Shown: positions 44,210 to 54,672 of the stretch, in pieces | How positions within the stretch are numbered: the stretch's first letter is position 1 | Layout of the letters: every line of letters starts with the position of its first letter | NCBI GenBank assembly: GCA_949443285.1 | Contig: CASSLW010000002.1 | Span: 62,001 to 126,000 of the forward strand | DNA length: 64,000 nucleotides | DNA from: an uncultured Clostridia bacterium | Lineage (GTDB): Bacteria > Bacillota > Clostridia > TANB77 > CAG-508 | Direction: 5' to 3' | The notes under the pieces: generated by a model | Seen by the model: the letters and a program-made list of their open reading frames with translations, nothing else | Databases searched by the model: none | What the model was told of the DNA's origin: nothing | Translations under genes and position numbers: made by a program

Positions 44210-45034
44210 TTATATAAATTTTTTATAAATTTCATTTTTATTTACATTTCTATCTTTTGCAATCTTTTTAATTATTTCTTTTTTATCAAATCCTTGGTTT
44301 TTATAAAAATTAAAGTGCTCTTCTAAACTTAAATTATTTAATTCGTTTTCTTCTTTTTGTGTGCTACCTTCAATAATTATTACCATTTCGCCTTTTAATT
44401 CTTCTGCTTTTTCTATTAGTTTTTCTATATCTTCCCTAATAAATTCTTCATGTATCTTGGTAATTTCTCTTGCTAAGACAATTTTTCTTTCTTCTAAAAT
44501 TTCATTTAAATCATTTAATGTTGTTTTTAATTTGTGTGGTGCTTCATATATTATTATTGTTTTATTTGATTTTTTTATTTCCTCTAATTTTTCTTTTCTT
44601 AATTTTTTATTTAATGGTAAAAATCCTAAAAAATTAAATTCTTTTGTATTTATTCCCGAACATATTAATGCATTTATCATTGCACATGCTCCGGGTATTG
44701 GAACTATTGTTATATTTTCTTCTATGCATTTTTTTATTATTTCTTCGCCTGGGTCGCAAATTCCTGGAGTTCCTGCATCTGATACTAATGCTATATTTTT
44801 CCCTGATTTTAATTCTTTTGTTAAATTATCACATCTTATTTCTTCGTTATGTCTATGGTAGCTTATCATTGGTTTTGATATTTCTAAATGGTTTAACAGT
44901 TTTAATGTGTGCCTTGTATCTTCTGCTGCAATTAAATCTACTTCTTTTAATGTGTTTATTGCTCTTAAAGTAATATCTTCTAAATTTCCTATTGGTGTTG
45001 CAACTATATATAGTTTTCCTTTTTCATCTTCCAT
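44210..45034 (-). CDS. rsmI: 16S rRNA 2'-O-ribose methyltransferase (C1402)
   Basis: Tetrapyrrole-methylase-fold enzyme. N-terminal LYIVATPIGNLEDITLRA, AAEDTRHTLKLLNH near residue 35, LVSDAGTPGICDPGEEI near 83, and YEAPHKLKTTLNDL. Length 274. It follows the trmN6-like gene on the same strand after a 158-base gap of repetitive A/T-rich DNA. Start at 45034 with GGGAGA. Confidence 0.96.
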   Translation of the reverse strand: MEDEKGKLYIVATPIGNLEDITLRAINTLKEVDLIAAEDTRHTLKLLNHLEISKPMISYHRHNEEIRCDNLTKELKSGKNIALVSDAGTPGICDPGEEIIKKCIEENITIVPIPGACAMINALICSGINTKEFNFLGFLPLNKKLRKEKLEEIKKSNKTIIIYEAPHKLKTTLNDLNEILEERKIVLAREITKIHEEFIREDIEKLIEKAEELKGEMVIIIEGSTQKEENELNNLSLEEHFNFYKNQGFDKKEIIKKIAKDRNVNKNEIYKKFI

Positions 45035-45057
45035 TATTTAAAATCTCCCTTTTTCTA

Positions 45058-45185
45058 ATTTTTTCGATTTTATTCTAATTTATTCTATTTTTTTGAATTT
45101 TTTCTTTTTTTGATTTCTGAAATCTTCGTTTTCCTATTTTTTTCGATTTTATTCTAATTTATTCTATTTTTTTCGATTTTTTTCA
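45058..45185. repeat. Direct repeats in A/T-rich intergenic DNA
   Basis: TTTTTTCGATTTTATTCTAA and its continuation TTTATTCTATTTTTTT occur twice (about 45060 and 45139), with a shorter third TTTTTCGATTTTTTTC copy at the end. It could be a replication-slippage product. Confidence 0.6.
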
Positions 45186-45192
45186 TATTTAT

Positions 45193-45936
45193 TTATATTT
45201 TATTATATATTTTTAAAATTTTTTCTGTATAATTTCCATTATTATTATAAATAATTAAATTTTTTTCTATTTTTAAAAATGGCTTTGCATTTTTTATTCC
45301 TTTAACTAAAATTAAATTTGGTTCTTTATTTAAATTTGAAGATACAAATTTTAAAACTTTTGGTTCTATTTTATATTGTCTCATTAGGCTTAAAATATCT
45401 ACTAATCTTTCAGGTCTATGAACCATATAAAAAGCACCTTTATCCTTTAATAAATCTTGGGTTATTTTTATAAAATCTTCTAGGGTTGCTGTTGTTTCGT
45501 GTCTTGAAATTATTTTCTTTTCACTTTCGTTTTTTATTCCTGTATCTCTCTTTTTATATGGTGGATTTGTAACTATTGCATCAAATGTTTGGTTCTCATA
45601 AATGTTTTTTAAATTTAGAATATTTTCATTTAATATTTCAAATCTATTTTCCAAATTATTTAATTTAATTGTCCTATTTGCCATTTCTGCAACTTCTTTT
45701 TGAATTTCTATTCCTATTATTTTTTTTAATTTTGTTTTTCCACATAATAAAACTGGAATAATTCCTGTACCTGTTCCTAAATCTAAAACATTACTTCCCT
45801 CTTTTATTTCTTTCGCAAAATCAGATAATAGTACACTGTCTATTCCAAAACAAAATCCCTCTGTATTTTGTATTATTTTTAATCCTTTATATTCTAAGTC
45901 GTCTATTCTTTCATTTTCTTTTAATATTTTTTCCAT
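45193..45936 (-). CDS. tRNA1(Val) adenine-37 N6-methyltransferase-like (TrmN6/YabB)
   Basis: Class I SAM methyltransferase. Motif I VLDLGTGTGIIPVLL near residue 50, catalytic NPPY in DAIVTNPPYKKRDTG near 123, and the family start FGIDSVLLSDFA. Length 247. This is the YabB/TrmN6 family, which sits next to rsmI in many Firmicutes as here. The substrate assignment is by family only. Confidence 0.9.
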   Translation of the reverse strand: MEKILKENERIDDLEYKGLKIIQNTEGFCFGIDSVLLSDFAKEIKEGSNVLDLGTGTGIIPVLLCGKTKLKKIIGIEIQKEVAEMANRTIKLNNLENRFEILNENILNLKNIYENQTFDAIVTNPPYKKRDTGIKNESEKKIISRHETTATLEDFIKITQDLLKDKGAFYMVHRPERLVDILSLMRQYKIEPKVLKFVSSNLNKEPNLILVKGIKNAKPFLKIEKNLIIYNNNGNYTEKILKIYNKI

Positions 45937-46008
45937 TTTTATTTCCTTTTCATTTTTTCTTACATATTATATAATAAAACTTTAAAAAAAGCAAAGTAAG
46001 GGTTTTTT

Positions 46009-46200
46009 ATGAATAATAATTTAATTTATAATAACAATAATAATGACAATAAAAGAGGTGATAAAAAACCACCTCCAAAAAAATTTGATTTTAAATGTTG
46101 CAAAGATAATACTATAAAATCATTAAATGATGTTGAATATTTTTTGAATAATTTAAATAAATTTTCTAGATATATGCATTTGTATAAATTTTTTAAATAG
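46009..46200 (+). CDS. Small Asn-rich hypothetical protein
   Basis: 63 residues, MNNNLIYNNNNNDNKRGDKK onward, with a PPPKK linker, a CCK pair and a helical C-terminal half. An AAGGG site lies eight bases before the ATG. It converges on and overlaps the GerMN gene by eight bases. I do not recognise it; translation is plausible but unproven. Confidence 0.45.
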   Translation: MNNNLIYNNNNNDNKRGDKKPPPKKFDFKCCKDNTIKSLNDVEYFLNNLNKFSRYMHLYKFFK

Positions 46201-46732
46201 TATAGGCTTCGCTAAATTCTTCATTTGGATTTCCATCAATTAATATTTTTACTTTATTTACTTCTGTCAATTGAGTTAAAGTATTTACTATACTATTTAT
46301 TAAATTTTCTTTTGCCTTTTCATCTTCTTTATTATAACTCAAAAAATCAGCTGAAAAATCTAATGTTATAGTATCTGCTTCCATAAAAGTTTTTAATAAT
46401 TTTGTATTTTCAGGAATTATTCTTTCTTGTTTCTCATTTTTTGGACCTGCTATTAACAAATTTATTAATGTATCATATGGTGAATTTACTATTTCTTTTA
46501 TATTTACAAGCCTTGCTTCTGGTATTAATTCTTTTGTTTCTTTGTTTATAAAGTATAGGCTTACTATTGTTTGTTTTGATTGTTCTTCTGATATTTCTTC
46601 TTGTGGTGTATATTCTTGTTGTTCTATTTGTTTTTCTTTTTGCTCTTTTGCATATTTTATTGCAAAAAATCCTCCTATTATTACAGCTATTAATAATATT
46701 GAAAATATTGTGATTATTTTTTTGTTTTTCAT
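46193..46732 (-). CDS. GerMN domain lipoprotein-like protein
   Basis: About 179 residues: an N-terminal membrane segment (residues 5-24), a Gln/Glu linker, and one GerMN domain (VSLYFINKETKELIPEARLV, then PYDTLINLLIAGPKNEKQE). GerMN is found in the GerM protein needed for sporulation and germination in Bacillus; here a single copy is present rather than two. No Cys lipobox is visible. AGGAGGAA precedes the ATG. Confidence 0.85.
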   Translation of the reverse strand: MKNKKIITIFSILLIAVIIGGFFAIKYAKEQKEKQIEQQEYTPQEEISEEQSKQTIVSLYFINKETKELIPEARLVNIKEIVNSPYDTLINLLIAGPKNEKQERIIPENTKLLKTFMEADTITLDFSADFLSYNKEDEKAKENLINSIVNTLTQLTEVNKVKILIDGNPNEEFSEAYTI

Positions 46733-46905
46733 ATGTTCCTCCTTAATTGGTTTTATTTATTATCAATATTATTATTTGTTTGTCCTTTTTAGAACTATTT
46801 GCTTATAATTTTTAACAGTTTTTACCATTTGACAAAATCCAGTTTTCCGTATACAATTAGGGTGTTAGACGTATTAATTAAATGTACAAAAAAGGAGAAA
46901 TTGTC

Positions 46906-49900
46906 ATGAATGAAATATTACACGTTGGACTAGACGTTGGTTCAACAACAGTCAAAATTATCGTTATGGATAAAAACAAAAACACAATATATAAAAACTA
47001 TCAAAGGCACTTTTCAGACACAAAAAACACAGTATGTAATGTATTAGAAGACCTACTAATAAAATATCCTTTGAACACATTCACACTAGCACTTACAGGT
47101 TCTGGAGCAATGTCAGCAGCAAAATTTTTAGGTGTTGACTTTATTCAAGAAGTTGTTTCTTGTAAACGTGCAGTTGAAAAATATATACCAAAAACAGACG
47201 TAGTTATTGAACTAGGCGGAGAAGACGCAAAAATCATATACTTCGACCAATCAATAGAGCAACGTATGAATGGAACTTGCGCAGGTGGTACGGGAGCATT
47301 TTTAGACCAAATGGCTTCGCTTCTACACACTGATACAGCAGGTTTAAATGAACTTGCAAAAAACTATAAAACAATTTATCCGATTGCATCACGTTGTGGG
47401 GTTTTTGCAAAAACTGATATTCAACCTTTAATTAATGAAGGAGCAGCAAAAGAAGATATTGCAGCTTCTATTTTCCAAGCAGTTGTAAATCAAACTATCA
47501 GCGGACTTGCTTGTGGTAGACCAATTAGAGGAAATGTTGCATTTTTAGGTGGTCCTTTAAATTATCTATCTGAACTACGCACTAGATTTATTGAAACTCT
47601 AGAACTAACTGATGATGAAATAATCGTACCAGAAGAAGCTCACTTATTAGTAGCAAAAGGTGCTGCATTAGATTCTATAAATAGTGAAGAAATTACACCA
47701 GATGAATTATCTAAAAAAATAGAAACACTAAAAGAATCACATGACAACACATCTAAGCCATTAGACCCACTATTTAAAAATGTAGAAGAATACGAAAAAT
47801 TCAAGGAAAGACATAATAAAAATACAGTTAATAAAAAAGATTTAGACGGTTATGAAGGAGACTGCTATTTAGGAATAGATGCAGGTTCTACAACAACGAA
47901 ATTAGTTTTAATTGATACAGAAGGAAACTTACTATATTCATTATATGGAAGTAACGAAGGAAATCCACTAAAAAGTGTTATGAATATGTTAAGAAAGTTA
48001 TATTCTGTATTGCCAAGTACAGCAAAGCTTAGGTATAGTGGAGTTACAGGATATGGTGAAAAACTAATTCAAACAGCTTTAAATGTAGATTTAAATGAAA
48101 TTGAAACAATTGCACACTATACAGCTGCAAAAAAATTCGAGCCAAATGTTACAAGTATTGTTGATATTGGTGGACAAGATATGAAATATATCAGAATGAA
48201 AAATGGCTCTATAGACAATATTATGCTAAACGAAGCTTGCTCTTCAGGTTGTGGTTCATTTATTGAAACATTTGCCAAAAGCTTAAATATAGAAATTTCT
48301 GAATTTGTAAAAGAAGCTATAAAATCAAAAACACCTGTTGACTTAGGCTCAAGATGTACAGTATTTATGAATTCAAAAATAAAACAAGCACAAAAAGAAG
48401 GTTACTCAGTTGGGGACATTTCAAGTGGACTTTCATATTCTGTTATAAAAAATGCAATTCAAAAAGTTATGAAAGTAAGAGATGTTGAAACACTTGGAAA
48501 ACATATAGTTGTACAAGGTGGTACTTTCTATAATGATGCAGTTCTTAGAGCTTTTGAATTAATAGTTGGAAAAGATGTTGTAAGACCAGACATCTCTGGA
48601 CTTATGGGAGCTTATGGTATGGCTCTACTTTCAAAAGAACAATATGAAGCAAACTTAGATATGGAATATTACTCATCTATATTAAAATTAGATGAATTAG
48701 ATAAATTGCAAATAAAAATAACACATACTCGTTGTAACAACTGTGAAAACCACTGTAAATTAACAATCAACAAATTTAGCAATGGACAAATTCACGTTTC
48801 TGGTAATCGTTGTGAAAAAGGTGCCGGAATTGTTACAAAATCGAAAAAATTACCAAACTTAGTTCAATATAAGTATGAAAGAATATTTGATTATAAGCCA
48901 TTAGAAGAACAATATTCAATACGTGGAACTATTGGTATCCCTAGAGTTTTGAATATGTATGAAGATTATCCATTCTGGTTCACATTCTTAACAAGCCTTG
49001 GATTTAGAGTTATTTTATCAGAAAAAAGTAATCGTGCTACATATGAAAAAGGAATGGAATCTATGCCTTCTGAGTCTGTTTGCTACCCAGCAAAACTTTC
49101 TCATGGACATATTGAAAGCTTATTAGAACAAGGAATCAAAACAATATTCTATCCTTGTATGCCATATTCTAGAAAAGAATATGAAAAAGCTGATAACCGT
49201 TACAACTGCCCAATTGTAATATCTTATTCAGAAGTTTTAAAAAATAATGTAGAAGGATTAAAAGACCCAAAAATAAAATTCTTAAATCCATTCTTACCTT
49301 TTGAAAAGAAAAACTTAGTAAAAAAATTGCTAGAACTAGATGAATTTAAACAATATAACTTTACAAAAAAAGAATTAGAAGAAGCCGCTGACAAAGCAGA
49401 GGCTGAATATCAAAAATGTAAAAAAGATATACGCACAAAGGGACTAGAAACCGTTAGATACTTAGAAGAAAACAACTTAAAAGGAATTGTTTTAGCAGGA
49501 CGTCCATATCACGTAGACCCTGAAATAAACCACGGAATTGATACTTTGATAACATCTTTAGGATTAGCTGTTTTAACAGAAGATAGTATTTCTGATAAAA
49601 CAGAAGCAAAACGTCCTATAAGAGTTGTTGACCAATGGGTATATCACGCTAGACTTTACGCAGCAGCAGACTTTGTAGGAAAACACGACTGCCTAGAATT
49701 AGTACAACTTAACTCTTTTGGATGTGGTGTTGATGCTGTTACAACAGACCAAGTTGAAGAAATTTTATCAAGCTTCAACAAAATGTACACATTGATAAAA
49801 ATAGATGAAGTAAATAACTTAGGTGCAGTTAGAATTCGTATACGTTCACTAATTGCAAGTATGAAAAAACGTGAACAAGATAAAATACAAGAAAAAGCTG

Positions 49901-51231
49901 ACGGAGACTACGGCTTAAAGAGAAACATCTTTACAAAAGAAATGAGAAAAGATTATACAATTTTAATGCCACAAATGGCTCCTATACACTTTGAATTACT
50001 AGAAGCCGCAGTAGCTGCTTCCGGATATAAAGTTAAATTATTAAGAGAATGTACACAAAAAACAGTAGAAACTGGATTAAAATACGTAAATAATGACGCT
50101 TGTTACCCTTCAATACTAACAACTGGACAATTTATAGAAGCCCTTCAATCTGGAGAATATGACTTAAACAAAACAGCTATAATTATGTCTCAAACAGGTG
50201 GCGGATGTAGAGCAACAAACTATATAGGATTTATCAGAAAAGCTCTAAAAGACGCAGGATTTGGACACGTACCAGTAATATCATTTAATATTGTTGGAAT
50301 GGAAAAAATGCCTGGATTTAAAATAACAATACCTTTAGCTGAAAGACTTTTGAAAATGGTAGTTTATGGCGATTTACTTCAAAAAATGTTAACCAAAAAT
50401 AGAGCATATGAAGTAAACAAAGGTGAAACAAAAGCATTGTTTGATAAATGGATGATTAAATGTAAAGAATTGTTGAAGAAATCAACAGCTAAGGAATTTA
50501 AACAAAGTATTTATGACATTGTAAATGACTTTGAAAAAATAGAATTAGACACATCAGTAGAAAAACCTAAAGTAGGTATAGTTGGAGAAGTATTAATTAA
50601 ATACCATCCATTTGGAAACAACTATGTTGCAGACCTTCTTGAAAAAGAAGGCGCAGAAGTAATTTTACCGGACTTTATGGGATTTGTAAAATTTATGTGT
50701 ACACACAAAATTACATTTAATAGCTTATTAAACACAAATAAAACATCATCAAAATTAATGAAAACTGCTATTAAATTAGTAGACTTACTAGAAAAAGATG
50801 TAAAAATTGCATTAGCTAACTCTAAGAAAAACTATTTACCACCTTGCGACATCTGGCACTTAGAAAGCAAAGTAAAAGACGTATTATCAATTGGAAATCA
50901 AACTGGTGAAGGTTGGTTCTTAACCGCTGAAATGATTGAATATATCGAGCACGACATACCAAATATCGTATGTGTTCAACCATTTGCTTGCTTACCAAAT
51001 CACGTTGTTGGTAAAGGTGTTATAAAAACAATTAGAAGCAAATATCCAGATGCCAACATCTCTCCTGTTGATTATGACCCAGGTGCTAGTGAAGCTAACC
51101 AAACTAATAGAATTAAACTTCTTATGACTGTCGCTAAGGATAATTTAAAAACTAAAAATAATATGAAAAAAGCTTTGCAAAAAGAAAACTCTGCATCTGA
51201 TACTGAAAAAGAAGAATTAAATATTAATTAG
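46906..51231 (+). CDS. 2-hydroxyacyl-CoA dehydratase/activase fusion protein
   Basis: A 1441-residue fusion. Two ASKHA-type activator domains come first: GLDVGSTTVKIIVMD near residue 6 and GIDAGSTTTKLVLID near 325, each with its cysteine ligands for a 4Fe-4S cluster (NGTCAGGTGAFLDQMA, then NEACSSGCGSFIETFA). A DUF2229-like region follows (TRCNNCENHCKLTINKF), then the dehydratase D-like half (GQFIEALQSGEYDLNK, SQTGGGCRATNYIGFIR). Proteins like this occur widely in anaerobes; the physiological substrate is not known, and an ATP-driven radical reductase is likely. The ATG at 46906 has AAGGAGA. Codon choice is highly uniform and no CGG is in frame. Confidence 0.92.
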   Translation: MNEILHVGLDVGSTTVKIIVMDKNKNTIYKNYQRHFSDTKNTVCNVLEDLLIKYPLNTFTLALTGSGAMSAAKFLGVDFIQEVVSCKRAVEKYIPKTDVVIELGGEDAKIIYFDQSIEQRMNGTCAGGTGAFLDQMASLLHTDTAGLNELAKNYKTIYPIASRCGVFAKTDIQPLINEGAAKEDIAASIFQAVVNQTISGLACGRPIRGNVAFLGGPLNYLSELRTRFIETLELTDDEIIVPEEAHLLVAKGAALDSINSEEITPDELSKKIETLKESHDNTSKPLDPLFKNVEEYEKFKERHNKNTVNKKDLDGYEGDCYLGIDAGSTTTKLVLIDTEGNLLYSLYGSNEGNPLKSVMNMLRKLYSVLPSTAKLRYSGVTGYGEKLIQTALNVDLNEIETIAHYTAAKKFEPNVTSIVDIGGQDMKYIRMKNGSIDNIMLNEACSSGCGSFIETFAKSLNIEISEFVKEAIKSKTPVDLGSRCTVFMNSKIKQAQKEGYSVGDISSGLSYSVIKNAIQKVMKVRDVETLGKHIVVQGGTFYNDAVLRAFELIVGKDVVRPDISGLMGAYGMALLSKEQYEANLDMEYYSSILKLDELDKLQIKITHTRCNNCENHCKLTINKFSNGQIHVSGNRCEKGAGIVTKSKKLPNLVQYKYERIFDYKPLEEQYSIRGTIGIPRVLNMYEDYPFWFTFLTSLGFRVILSEKSNRATYEKGMESMPSESVCYPAKLSHGHIESLLEQGIKTIFYPCMPYSRKEYEKADNRYNCPIVISYSEVLKNNVEGLKDPKIKFLNPFLPFEKKNLVKKLLELDEFKQYNFTKKELEEAADKAEAEYQKCKKDIRTKGLETVRYLEENNLKGIVLAGRPYHVDPEINHGIDTLITSLGLAVLTEDSISDKTEAKRPIRVVDQWVYHARLYAAADFVGKHDCLELVQLNSFGCGVDAVTTDQVEEILSSFNKMYTLIKIDEVNNLGAVRIRIRSLIASMKKREQDKIQEKADGDYGLKRNIFTKEMRKDYTILMPQMAPIHFELLEAAVAASGYKVKLLRECTQKTVETGLKYVNNDACYPSILTTGQFIEALQSGEYDLNKTAIIMSQTGGGCRATNYIGFIRKALKDAGFGHVPVISFNIVGMEKMPGFKITIPLAERLLKMVVYGDLLQKMLTKNRAYEVNKGETKALFDKWMIKCKELLKKSTAKEFKQSIYDIVNDFEKIELDTSVEKPKVGIVGEVLIKYHPFGNNYVADLLEKEGAEVILPDFMGFVKFMCTHKITFNSLLNTNKTSSKLMKTAIKLVDLLEKDVKIALANSKKNYLPPCDIWHLESKVKDVLSIGNQTGEGWFLTAEMIEYIEHDIPNIVCVQPFACLPNHVVGKGVIKTIRSKYPDANISPVDYDPGASEANQTNRIKLLMTVAKDNLKTKNNMKKALQKENSASDTEKEELNIN

Positions 51232-51240
51232 AAACAGAAG

Positions 51241-51345
51241 GAAATGTCCATTGGGGACGTTTCCTTTTGGACATTTTTGTCCGCTGGGGACACATCTTCA
51301 ATTAAAACTTTTTTGCCCTGTCCCAAAAAGTTTTATATACTTTTT
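51241..51345. repeat. Two GGGAC-loop hairpin units of different stem types
   Basis: First ATGTCCATTGGGGACGTTTC...GGACAT with a half unit GTCCGCTGGGGACAC (51244-51293). Then AAAACTTTTTTGCCCTGTCCCAAAAAGTTTT-type (51303-51333), which encodes the patatin C-terminus on the other strand. Confidence 0.85.
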
Positions 51346-52167
51346 TGTTTCCTCATATCCTAATTTATATAGTTCATCAATTTTATTCATATCCAAAAGT
51401 CCAATTTTACCACTTTTAATTCTAATAATATTATCTTCCCCTTGCATTTCATAATTAGATAATTCTCTACACAACAAACTAATTGACCTACTTGCAATTT
51501 CTACTAAATTTTTGTCCTGAATGTTATTTTCCTTTTCGTCAAACATTATGCTTAAAACACTATCTGCCCCTAAGAATTTTAGCTCTTTCCATGGTACATT
51601 TTCTCTAATTCCCCCATCTATTAACTTAGTATTTTTGTATGTACATGGTGCAAATACTACTGGGTAACTGCAACTTGCTCTTACTGCCTTCCCTATTTCT
51701 ATGTCATTTATAAATATTGTGTTGTCTTGTGTTTTGTTTCTGAATTCGCATGACGTAAAGCAAATTACGTTTCCGCTTTCTAAGTTTACGCTTGGTATTG
51801 CTATTGGCATTTTTATATCTGATATGTTTTTTATTCCTTTTTCATCACAAACTTTATTTATTAATTTTTCAATTTGTTTTCCTGTGTTTAGTCCTTCTAT
51901 TGTGATTTTCCTAGTGAATATTATTCCTATAATTAGTTTGATTATGTTTGTTGGGTCTACATATTTTATTTTTCTACAGTATTTTTTAAAGATTTCGTAC
52001 ATTTCGTCTGCTGTAAATCCACATGCATATAGACATGCTACTATGCTTCCTGATGATGTTCCTCCTACATAGTCGAATTTTTCTCCTACTTCTTCTAGTG
52101 CTTTTATTGCTCCTATGTGTGCTGCTCCTTTTACTCCTCCACCTGCTAGGCATAGTCCTTTTTTCAT
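51298..52167 (-). CDS. Patatin-like phospholipase
   Basis: Patatin-family lipid acyl hydrolase with a Ser-Asp dyad. N-terminal GGGVKGAAHIGAIKAL forms the oxyanion hole, the nucleophile is in GGTSSGSIVACLYA, and the Asp in LIDGGIRENVPW. Length 289, as for bacterial YlbK-type proteins. The last ten residues (LFGTGQKSFN) come from a hairpin element, so the natural end was altered. AAGGTGGGG precedes the ATG. Confidence 0.93.
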   Translation of the reverse strand: MKKGLCLAGGGVKGAAHIGAIKALEEVGEKFDYVGGTSSGSIVACLYACGFTADEMYEIFKKYCRKIKYVDPTNIIKLIIGIIFTRKITIEGLNTGKQIEKLINKVCDEKGIKNISDIKMPIAIPSVNLESGNVICFTSCEFRNKTQDNTIFINDIEIGKAVRASCSYPVVFAPCTYKNTKLIDGGIRENVPWKELKFLGADSVLSIMFDEKENNIQDKNLVEIASRSISLLCRELSNYEMQGEDNIIRIKSGKIGLLDMNKIDELYKLGYEETKKYIKLFGTGQKSFN

Positions 52168-52333
52168 TTTATCCCCACCTTTTGTTTTTTATTGTATTTT
52201 ATTCTTTTTCTTTTTTATTGTGATTTTTGTTGTTGTGTCAATGATGTGAAACAACATTTGACCTGTCACAAAAAGTTTTAAAATATTGAATTTATTTTTC
52301 TTTTATGTTATATTATTTTTAAAGGAGTAACTA

Positions 52334-52912
52334 ATGAAACAAAATTATTATGAAATATTAGAAGTTGATAAAAATGCATCTCAAGAAATTATAAAAAAAG
52401 CTTATAATACTCTGGCAAAAAAATATCATCCTGATTTACAAAATGATGATGTGAAGCATTTATATGAAGAAAAACTTAAATTAATAAATGAAGCTTACGA
52501 AACTTTATCTGATAGTACTAAGAGAACAGAATATGATAAAAATCTTTTCACTGAAATTGAACTTTTAGAACAGGAAATAGATACACTTTTTAAGGAAAAT
52601 GAGTTTTTAAAAAATCAACAAAAAGAAACTTCTGTAAAAGTACCTTCTAATATGATATCACAAAAAATTAATTATGAAGAGCAAATTAGGCAGGCTAAAC
52701 AAAAAGCATATAATGATGCATATATACAAGATTTAAAAAATAGAGGATATAAAATTAAATATAAGAAAAATCCTAAAGATTATCTTAAAAATATTACTGC
52801 TTTTGCATTAACAATTTTAACTTTATTATTTTTATGGCAATTACCTTTTATAAGAAATTTCATTTTAGAAAATAATATTATACAGGCCATAATTAGTATT
52901 TTTAGCAATTAA
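52334..52912 (+). CDS. J-domain protein with C-terminal membrane anchor
   Basis: About 192 residues: a J domain ([23 protein letters not shown] in KYHPDLQND), a charged coiled middle ([19 protein letters not shown]), and a hydrophobic segment near residues 155-175. It probably recruits DnaK to the membrane. It is monocistronic, with AAAGGAG ahead and a strong bidirectional terminator behind. Confidence 0.85.
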   Translation: MKQNYYEILEVDKNASQEIIKKAYNTLAKKYHPDLQNDDVKHLYEEKLKLINEAYETLSDSTKRTEYDKNLFTEIELLEQEIDTLFKENEFLKNQQKETSVKVPSNMISQKINYEEQIRQAKQKAYNDAYIQDLKNRGYKIKYKKNPKDYLKNITAFALTILTLLFLWQLPFIRNFILENNIIQAIISIFSN

Positions 52913-52914
52913 AT

Positions 52915-52955
52915 AAACCGTTAAAAATTAAATTAATTTAATCTTTTAACGGTTT
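52915..52955. terminator. Bidirectional terminator between the J-domain and ABC genes
   Basis: AAACCGTTAAAA (52915-52926) pairs perfectly with TTTTAACGGTTT (52944-52955). Confidence 0.85.
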
Positions 52956-52977
52956 ATCTTTATATTTATAATAATTT

Positions 52978-54672
52978 TTAATTTATTTTCGAAAATAATT
53001 TTTCTATATTTTTTCTAATCAAAACATTTATCATTACAAATATAAACATAAATATTAACAATTGTATTCCTAAAGATAAAATTACACTAAGTTCTCCTAA
53101 TATCTTTGTTAAATACATTAATGCTAATACCATAATAATCATAAAAACATATTGAAACATTTTATTAGGATTATTTTTTGTTATCTGATATTCTGAATCC
53201 CAATCCATTATTGGCCTTCTTAAGTCTACAACTAACATTAGAAAACTATTTATAAAATTCATAAATATAGATATAGCAAAAATAAGTAAAATTTCTATAA
53301 TTCCTATTCTAGAAATTAGAAAATATATTATTCCTAATACTATTATAGAAACAATAAAATTTAAAACAATTTGCAATACATTTTTATATAAAAATTGTTT
53401 ATATAAATCTACTGGCATATATTTTAAAAATATAGCACTTTTCCCTTCTCTTGATATTGCTGTTAAAGATATAGCTGACATAGAGAATAAAACCTGTAAT
53501 GCACATAGAATTATGCATACCATATTTGTGTTAAATTCTATGTTTTTCAAAGTATTTTTTATTGTTTCATCACTTTGAATCATTGTATCAATTGATGGTA
53601 TAATAAAATTTCCTATAATAAGTATAGATGCTAAAATTAATATAACAGGAAATACTAATTGCATAAAAAATGTAGGGTTGCGTACTAATTGTTTAAAGTC
53701 TTTTTCTATATATGCCTTCCTTATATTTTTATTTTTAGTTTCATACTTCACTTCGCTAATGAAATTCTTATTCGATACAATATTAGTTGTCCCTATTAAA
53801 ATATTTTTTAAATATATTTTTTTTCCTATTAATAAAAATACACTTAACCCTACTAAATTGTATATAATTAATTTTCCAAAATTAATTAAGACTGCTAATA
53901 TATTATTTGGTACTGCTAGTATCTCAATTGAAGGATTTACTATTAAAAATCCTTTTCCCATTTTATTATACATTTCAATCGCTTGTTGTTCTGCTTGTTC
54001 TTGACTAATATTCTGCTGTTCTATATCTACTGGTCTCTCCATCGTAAATGTACTCATAATAATACCTTCAAATAATAAGACTATTACTAATAAAATACTA
54101 GTAATTACTGTTTGATATATATTTCTATTTTTAATAATTTTTAAAACTCTCATCAGCACAATTGTTATAGTGCTAATAACTGTAATTAATAATGCTGGAA
54201 AAATTATTAATACAATTGGCATTACTAAAAAGTACAATAAAGAGATATGTGTCAATAATCCATAAATAGTTAATGGAACAACCGAAAATATTAATTCTGT
54301 TATATATGTCATTACTAATAGAACTGCATATTTCGACAGTAACAATTCTATTGGTGAAATAGGCATTGGCAGCACATATTCCATTTCTTTTGAGAAGAAC
54401 AGTACATTTATTGTAACTAATATAATTTCAAACATTAATAATATTGTAAAAATAATAAAATATATTGTTAAAAAAATTCTAGGTTGTCCAATTGAATTAA
54501 AAAAGCCAATTGCCTTATAACTAAGAAAAGCTACTGCTATTGCTATAATTATAATCATCCAAAAAAAGCTTGAATCTTTTAGTTTAATTTTTTTCTTTTT
54601 GTTAAATATTCTAAAATTTTTATTAATATCTTTTAAAAATACTTTTGTTAAACTAGTTATTTTTCTTATCAT
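52978..54672 (-). CDS. ABC transporter permease (ABC-2 type, about 12 segments)
   Basis: A 564-residue membrane protein with about a dozen hydrophobic segments, of the large ABC-2/putative-exporter permease type. Recognisable strings are MEYVLPMPISPIELLLSKY and SREGKSAIFLKYMPVDLYKQ, as in uncharacterised Clostridia exporters paired with one ATPase. The substrate is unknown. Its start overlaps the end of the ATPase gene by 20 bases, with GGAGATAA ahead, so the two are translationally coupled. Confidence 0.87.
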   Translation of the reverse strand: MIRKITSLTKVFLKDINKNFRIFNKKKKIKLKDSSFFWMIIIIAIAVAFLSYKAIGFFNSIGQPRIFLTIYFIIFTILLMFEIILVTINVLFFSKEMEYVLPMPISPIELLLSKYAVLLVMTYITELIFSVVPLTIYGLLTHISLLYFLVMPIVLIIFPALLITVISTITIVLMRVLKIIKNRNIYQTVITSILLVIVLLFEGIIMSTFTMERPVDIEQQNISQEQAEQQAIEMYNKMGKGFLIVNPSIEILAVPNNILAVLINFGKLIIYNLVGLSVFLLIGKKIYLKNILIGTTNIVSNKNFISEVKYETKNKNIRKAYIEKDFKQLVRNPTFFMQLVFPVILILASILIIGNFIIPSIDTMIQSDETIKNTLKNIEFNTNMVCIILCALQVLFSMSAISLTAISREGKSAIFLKYMPVDLYKQFLYKNVLQIVLNFIVSIIVLGIIYFLISRIGIIEILLIFAISIFMNFINSFLMLVVDLRRPIMDWDSEYQITKNNPNKMFQYVFMIIMVLALMYLTKILGELSVILSLGIQLLIFMFIFVMINVLIRKNIEKLFSKIN